Below are positions 7,466 to 9,726 of a stretch of 9,726 nt of DNA, piece after piece; position 1 is the first letter of the stretch; each line of letters opens with the position of its first letter. The notes below the pieces were generated by a model. It was not told the DNA's origin, did not search any database, and saw nothing but the letters and a program-made list of their open reading frames with translations. Position numbers and translations under genes: made by a program. The stretch lies in contig DAOVCF010000066.1 of the NCBI GenBank assembly GCA_030670165.1, positions 1-9,726 on the forward strand, given 5' to 3'. The stretch is from Candidatus Stahliibacteriota bacterium (GTDB lineage Bacteria > Hydrothermota > Tepidihabitantia > B3-TA06).

Positions 7466-7515
7466 TGGACAAAAGGTGGTCAAAAGCTGGACAAAAGATG
7501 GACAAAAGGTGGACA
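7466..7515 (+). repeat. 11-nt tandem repeat TGGACAAAAGN with phased A-tracts
   Basis: Four full units (TGGACAAAAGG, TGGTCAAAAGC, TGGACAAAAGA, TGGACAAAAGG) and a partial TGGACA fill the space between hairpin copies 1 and 2. The AAAA tracts start at 7471, 7482, 7493 and 7504, one per 11 nt, close to the DNA helical repeat, which predicts intrinsic curvature. An A7 run at 7458-7464 extends the series. Confidence 0.88.
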
Positions 7516-7520
7516 GGGGT

Positions 7521-7551
7521 CCCCACAAAGATGCGAAGCAGATTTGTGGGG
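7521..7551 (+). repeat. 31-nt C-GNA-G hairpin, copy 2
   Basis: CCCCACAAA pairs perfectly with TTTGTGGGG (nine pairs). A symmetric GA/GA internal mismatch follows, then TGC/GCA and a GAA triloop. It has the same GGGGT prefix and TAAAAAAAC suffix as copy 1, and starts 95 nt after it. Confidence 0.87.
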
Positions 7552-7687
7552 TAAAAAAACGGGGCATTTCGGGTGAAAACGGGGAAATTTTGGGCTATTT
7601 TGAGGGGTCTTCCTTAGTTTTTTTATTTCACAATTTATTAAATCATATAACTCGCAAACAAGTTGATTAACGTTGAAGTCGCTATAA

Positions 7688-7732
7688 GACAAGGGGCTCG
7701 CGTGCCCGGTTTTTGGGTATAACCCCATTGTC
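7688..7732. repeat. Imperfect stem-loop (GACAAGGGG / CCCCATTGTC)
   Basis: The arms GACAAGGGG (7688-7696) and CCCCATTGTC (7723-7732) are complementary with one bulged A. A smaller CCC/GGG pairing can form in the loop (CCCGGTTTTTGGG). It belongs to no gene and may be part of the larger repeat mosaic that continues into the next palindrome. It is not followed by a T-tract, so it is not called a terminator. Confidence 0.5.
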
Positions 7733-7750
7733 TGGGTCATAGGCACGGCA

Positions 7751-7790
7751 GATTGCTTCGGGCGACTCCGTCTCCCTCGCAATGACGGAG
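7751..7790. repeat. Palindrome resembling the CGTCATTGCGAG interspersed repeat
   Basis: Read on the minus strand it begins CTCCGTCATTGCGAGGGAG and ends CGAAGCAATC, the layout of a short intergenic repeat common in many bacterial genomes (recalled, not searched). A perfect inverted pair CTCCGTC (7766-7772) / GACGGAG (7784-7790) and an outer ATTGC (7752-7756) / GCAAT (7779-7783) give alternative folds. Its right end is 4 nt from the -35 box of the next promoter. Confidence 0.65.
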
Positions 7791-7794
7791 GGGG

Positions 7795-7823
7795 TTGACA
7801 AACCTCTAAGTTTAGCCTATATT
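7795..7823 (+). promoter_or_regulatory. Sigma-70-type promoter of the seven-repeat exported protein
   Basis: TTGACA (7795-7800) and TATATT (7818-7823) are 17 nt apart, close to consensus. Transcription should start near 7830, giving a leader of about 120 nt that contains hairpin copies 3 and 4 and ends in a strong ribosome site. This long leader contrasts with the leaderless layout at smpB and the right-edge gene. Confidence 0.85.
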
Positions 7824-7848
7824 GAGATATAAAGTAGCATCTCGGGGT

Positions 7849-7879
7849 CCCCGCGAGCTTACGCAGTAAGGTCGTGGGG
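7849..7879 (+). repeat. 31-nt C-GNA-G hairpin, copy 3 (in 5' leader)
   Basis: CCCCGCGA pairs with TCGTGGGG (one G-T wobble). A G-G mismatch, CTTA/TAAG and a C-GCA-G apex follow. The inner stem sequence is entirely different from copies 1 and 2 yet still pairs. It is preceded by GGGGT and followed by TGAAAACC. Confidence 0.83.
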
Positions 7880-7900
7880 TGAAAACCAGCCCTTTGGGGT

Positions 7901-7931
7901 CCCCTCGCGAAAGCGAAGCTTTCGTGCGGGG
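7901..7931 (+). repeat. 31-nt C-GNA-G hairpin, copy 4 (in 5' leader)
   Basis: CCCC/GGGG, a T-C mismatch, then CGCGAAAGC/GCTTTCGTG (one G-T wobble) close on a GAA triloop with apex GCGAAGC. It is preceded by GGGGT and followed by TAACG. It starts 52 nt after copy 3 and ends 18 nt before the start codon of the downstream gene, leaving the ribosome site free. Confidence 0.85.
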
Positions 7932-7936
7932 TAACG

Positions 7937-7944
7937 AAAGGAGG
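7937..7944 (+). promoter_or_regulatory. Strong ribosome binding site AAAGGAGG
   Basis: AAAGGAGG ends 5 nt before the ATG at 7950. It is the strongest Shine-Dalgarno match in the window and fixes the start of the exported repeat protein, whose signal peptide begins directly at that ATG. Confidence 0.9.
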
Positions 7945-7949
7945 AAATC

Positions 7950-9386
7950 ATGAAGAGGTTTTCCTTAATCCTTATCCTGGCGGGTGTGTCGCTCATACTT
8001 GCACCCACACAACTGGCCGCTGGCTGGGCGCGTACCTATGGCGGATCCGACTATGACTTTGGTATAGACGTCCAGCAAACAAGCGATGGAGGTTACATTA
8101 CAACAGGAGGAATATCTTCGGTAGGGGCTGGAGAATCCGATCTCTGGATACTAAAAACTGATAATAAAGGTAATTCCGTATGGTCCACTTTTTACGGTGG
8201 GACAGACTGGGATTACGGGACCTGTATCAGGCAAACCTCCGACGGGAATTACATCGTCGTAGGTACGACTTCTTCCATGGGTGCTGGAGCCGAGGATGTT
8301 TGGCTGTTAAAAATTAACACACAAGGCGATACCCTCTGGATGAAGACCTACGGAGGGGAAGGCTTTGATAGAGGAGACTGGATAGAGGAAACCGACGATG
8401 GTGGTTATATAATTCTGGGTTACACAAGTTCTTTCTCACAAGGCGTCACAGACTTCTGGTTGCTCAAAACCGATGCCTACGGAAACACTTTGTGGACACA
8501 TGCCTATGGTGGAGACAGTCTCGATTGGGGACACTGCGTGCAGCCCACTTCAGACGGCGGCTATATCATGACGGGGAGGGCATATCCTCCCGGCGAAGAA
8601 ACGCAGTATAATGACCTTTGGCTCGTTAAAACCGACGCACAGGGAACTATCGAGTGGACAAGTTCATATGGAACAAATCTAAAAGATTGTGGGTTTTGTA
8701 TACGGCAGACCACGGATGGTAGTTACATAGTTACAGGATTTACCGGATTCTCCGCCGCCTGCACCTATGGAAATCTCTGGCTCCTGAAGATTGACCCCCA
8801 AGGTGATACCGTGTGGACACGTACATACGGCAGTTTTAAGGCCGATCTGGGAGTGAGGGTTGAGCAGACCTCCGATGGTGGGTACATTGTAGCAGGAGGA
8901 ACTAACTCCCTTAGTGCTGGAGGGGAAGATTTCTGGTTATTAAAGACAGACGAAAACGGTGACACTCTATGGACACGCACATATGGTGGAGAAGATAATG
9001 ATGTGTTGTGGGGAATGCAACAAACTTCAGATGGAGGTTATATACTTATCGGAGATACCTATTCCTACGGTGCCGGTAATTCGGACCTATGGCTCATCAA
9101 AACCGACTCCCTTGGAAACGTGGCAATTGAGGAAGAACCGCCGACCCTAGAACCACCGTTTGAGGTTACTTCTACGATAGGATCACACATTGTGCTGCGC
9201 TACGAGAATCGGCCCCAGGGCTTCCACGCCGCTGTTTTCGACGCGTCCGGTCAGAAGGTTGACGAGCTGCATTCGGACCTGCACTCTGGCAGCGTGATGT
9301 GGGGTGAGGAGCACTCACCGGGTGTCTACTTCATTATGCCCACAGACGGGGAGTTGTCTAAACAGAAGGTGATCCTGATTCGATAG
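7950..9386 (+). CDS. Exported seven-repeat (probable beta-propeller) protein with sorting-type C-terminus
   Basis: This 478-residue protein has unknown function. Residues 1-24 are a signal peptide (MKRF, then a hydrophobic core, likely cleavage at LAA/G). Residues 26-392 are seven consecutive repeats of 52-54 residues with consensus W-T-x-x-YGG-x-x-x-D-x-G-x-x-(V/I)-x-x-T-x-DGGYI-x-x-G-x-T-x-S-x-G-x-G-x-x-D-x-WLLKTD-x-x-G-D-T. They start at residues 26, 78, 130, 182, 236, 289 and 341. Seven W- and DGGYI-containing units suggest a closed seven-bladed propeller. The end (~403-478) resembles the type IX secretion sorting domain of Bacteroidetes-related bacteria (VFDASGQKV, SPGVYFIMP, KQKVILIR). 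Such proteins are typically surface-attached or secreted. It stands alone with its own promoter and terminator. Base composition appears more AT-rich than the operon, except in the C-terminal domain. No catalytic residues are evident. Confidence 0.92.
   Translation: MKRFSLILILAGVSLILAPTQLAAGWARTYGGSDYDFGIDVQQTSDGGYITTGGISSVGAGESDLWILKTDNKGNSVWSTFYGGTDWDYGTCIRQTSDGNYIVVGTTSSMGAGAEDVWLLKINTQGDTLWMKTYGGEGFDRGDWIEETDDGGYIILGYTSSFSQGVTDFWLLKTDAYGNTLWTHAYGGDSLDWGHCVQPTSDGGYIMTGRAYPPGEETQYNDLWLVKTDAQGTIEWTSSYGTNLKDCGFCIRQTTDGSYIVTGFTGFSAACTYGNLWLLKIDPQGDTVWTRTYGSFKADLGVRVEQTSDGGYIVAGGTNSLSAGGEDFWLLKTDENGDTLWTRTYGGEDNDVLWGMQQTSDGGYILIGDTYSYGAGNSDLWLIKTDSLGNVAIEEEPPTLEPPFEVTSTIGSHIVLRYENRPQGFHAAVFDASGQKVDELHSDLHSGSVMWGEEHSPGVYFIMPTDGELSKQKVILIR
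8025..9125 (+). repeat. Coding region of seven ~156-nt tandem protein repeats
   Basis: The region encodes residues 26-392. Units 1, 2, 3, 6 and 7 are 52 residues, unit 5 is 53 and unit 4 is 54. Units 4 and 5 are the most divergent: unit 5 lacks the second Gly of YGG and carries extra Cys residues. Nucleotide identity between units is visibly lower than protein similarity, which indicates old duplications rather than recent expansion. Confidence 0.9.
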
Positions 9387-9397
9387 ACTAAAATGTG

Positions 9398-9419
9398 GCG
9401 CAGACTCTCCAGTCTGCGC
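9398..9419 (+). terminator. Terminator-like hairpin after the exported repeat protein
   Basis: A perfect 9-bp stem GCGCAGACT / AGTCTGCGC with a CTCC loop starts 12 nt after the stop codon and is followed by GTTTATT. The U-tract is short, so termination efficiency is uncertain. The same element also belongs to a hairpin repeat pair with 9438-9457. Confidence 0.65.
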
Positions 9420-9437
9420 GTTTATTCTCTCCATCAG

Positions 9438-9457
9438 AACAGGCTGGAGAGCCTGTT
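9438..9457. repeat. Second hairpin, AACAGGCT-GGAG-AGCCTGTT
   Basis: A perfect 8-bp stem with a GGAG loop. Its core CTGGAGAG (9444-9451) is the exact reverse complement of CTCTCCAG (9405-9412) in the preceding hairpin. The two therefore look like inverted copies of one short repeat family with different but self-paired stems. Confidence 0.75.
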
Positions 9458-9517
9458 TCACACACGCTTCGCGTAAGGGTAAGGGAACTCCCACTGCCAA
9501 AGGGAAAGAGTAGTTCG

Positions 9518-9536
9518 CCTCTCCCTCTGGGAGAGG
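9518..9536. repeat. CCTCTCCC-TCT-GGGAGAGG palindromic repeat
   Basis: A perfect 8-bp inverted repeat is followed by AGTTAGAGGTGAGGGG. On the minus strand the whole reads CCCCTCACCTCTAACTCCTC, then the palindrome. This layout is familiar from a widespread intergenic repeat in many bacterial genomes (recalled, not searched). It lies just upstream of the right-hand promoter. Confidence 0.65.
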
Positions 9537-9561
9537 AGTTAGAGGTGAGGGGAGTAATCGC

Positions 9562-9590
9562 TTGACACCTATCCCCTCCATGTCTATACT
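9562..9590 (+). promoter_or_regulatory. Sigma-70-type promoter of the right-edge gene, leaderless geometry
   Basis: TTGACA (9562-9567), a 17-nt spacer and TATACT (9585-9590) are followed by only GCAAC before the GTG start at 9596. The predicted transcription start falls on the GTG. No Shine-Dalgarno sequence is present. The layout is identical in every spacing to the smpB promoter. Confidence 0.85.
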
Positions 9591-9595
9591 GCAAC

Positions 9596-9726
9596 GTGGA
9601 TAGGTTTCCTCGCGTAGCGCTCTGCCAGATCGACCCGACGGTTGGCGATTTACGCGGCAACGCGGCAAAAATGATCGAATGGATCAAAAATGCAACCGAT
9701 CGAGGCGCGGAGCTTATAATATTCCC
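9596..9726 (+). CDS. nadE: Probable glutamine-dependent NAD+ synthetase, N-terminal part (cut by window edge)
   Basis: Forty-three full codons and most of a 44th (CC, giving Pro) are visible. RVALCQIDPTVGDLRGN (6-22) and GAELIIFP at the edge match the start of the carbon-nitrogen hydrolase (nitrilase) domain. The family's catalytic Glu normally follows that final Pro and would be just beyond the window. The VGDL-x-GN motif is typical of the glutaminase half of NAD+ synthetase, which feeds ammonia to the synthetase domain converting deamido-NAD to NAD. Another nitrilase-family enzyme cannot be ruled out from 44 residues. The GTG start is chosen because it is the only start in frame before the conserved block and coincides with the expected transcription start. 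The nearby ATG at 9580 is in another frame and stops at once. Confidence 0.75.
   Translation, partial: MDRFPRVALCQIDPTVGDLRGNAAKMIEWIKNATDRGAELIIF

Larger units (their letters stand above)
7272..7949. other. Repeat-rich divergent intergenic region with no gene
   Basis: This stretch lies between the divergent smpB and repeat-protein genes. It holds a promoter at each end, four 31-nt hairpins, an 11-nt tandem array, a 45-nt imperfect stem-loop and a CGTCATTGCGAG-like palindrome. About 7306-7420 shows nothing recognisable. From 7561 to 7607 G-runs recur every 10-12 nt, followed by an AT-rich stretch with seven Ts at 7618-7624. The open frames here (for example 7356-7670 plus, 7480-7782 minus) run through the repeats, have no ribosome site or family resemblance, and are not called. 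Confidence 0.8.

Noticed and set aside
7426..7551. Integron attC-like sites
   Set aside because: The hairpins lack the RYYYAAC/GTTRRRY boxes and extrahelical bases, and no integrase or cassette array is present.
7466..7560. CRISPR-like array
   Set aside because: The unit is 11 nt with no unique spacers, and the two flanking hairpins are too few and too divergent to be CRISPR repeats.
7604..7625. Terminator before the T7 run
   Set aside because: The only stem available upstream is about four pairs including a wobble, and no gene ends there.
7356..7670. 104-codon open frame with a GTG start on the plus strand
   Set aside because: It runs through two hairpins and the 11-nt array, has no ribosome site or promoter at the right distance, and resembles no family.
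7421..7680. Origin of replication with iterons
   Set aside because: Phased tandem repeats and an AT-rich stretch are suggestive, but no TTATCCACA-type DnaA box or dnaA/rep gene is seen.
7480..7782. 100-codon open frame on the minus strand
   Set aside because: It lies wholly in repeats, composition is low-complexity, and no start signal is present.
7830..7949. Metabolite riboswitch in the leader
   Set aside because: The leader is two simple hairpins of a family also found outside it; no known aptamer core or terminator/antiterminator pair is visible.

Overview
The window looks like a chromosomal segment of a Gram-negative-type bacterium, probably an uncultured lineage near the FCB group or a candidate phylum such as WOR-3/Stahlbacteria. 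That placement is inference. It rests on a secreted seven-repeat protein ending in a type IX-secretion-like sorting tail, next to ordinary housekeeping genes. No phage, plasmid, transposase, CRISPR, rRNA or tRNA gene is visible.

Left part (1-7305, minus strand): one tight housekeeping operon, transcribed right to left in the order smpB, N-acetylmuramoyl-L-alanine amidase, murI, rph, RluA/RluD-type pseudouridine synthase, topA, xerC/xerD (cut by the left edge). Most junctions overlap or nearly touch: 4-nt overlap smpB/amidase, 7-nt gap murI/rph, 23-nt overlap rluD/topA, 8-nt overlap topA/xer. A consensus-like promoter (TTGACA, 17 nt, TACACT) lies so close to the smpB ATG that the transcript is probably leaderless. 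The genes cover ribosome rescue, cell-wall turnover and D-glutamate supply, RNA 3'-end processing and rRNA modification, and DNA topology and chromosome resolution. Two short minisatellites built on a GTGTTACGGG core sit at 3' gene ends: one encodes a repetitive tail on RNase PH, the other starts at the amidase stop codon.

Centre (7272-7949): a 678-nt divergent intergenic region dense in repeats. It holds four same-orientation 31-nt hairpins whose stems vary by compensating changes and whose apex is always C-GNA-G, a phased 11-nt tandem repeat, a palindrome resembling the widespread CGTCATTGCGAG-type intergenic repeat, and a strong promoter for the rightward gene. Two of the hairpins fall in that gene's 5' leader.

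Right part (7950-9726, plus strand): a 478-residue exported protein with seven ~52-residue W-x-x-x-YGG...DGGYI...LWLLKTD repeats (likely a beta-propeller) and a C-terminal sorting-like domain. It is followed by a terminator-like hairpin, two more palindromic repeats, a second promoter with the same leaderless geometry, and the first 44 codons of a probable glutamine-dependent NAD+ synthetase running off the right edge.

The most noteworthy items are the covarying C-GNA-G hairpin family, the matched leaderless promoters, and the minisatellite-derived tail of RNase PH.
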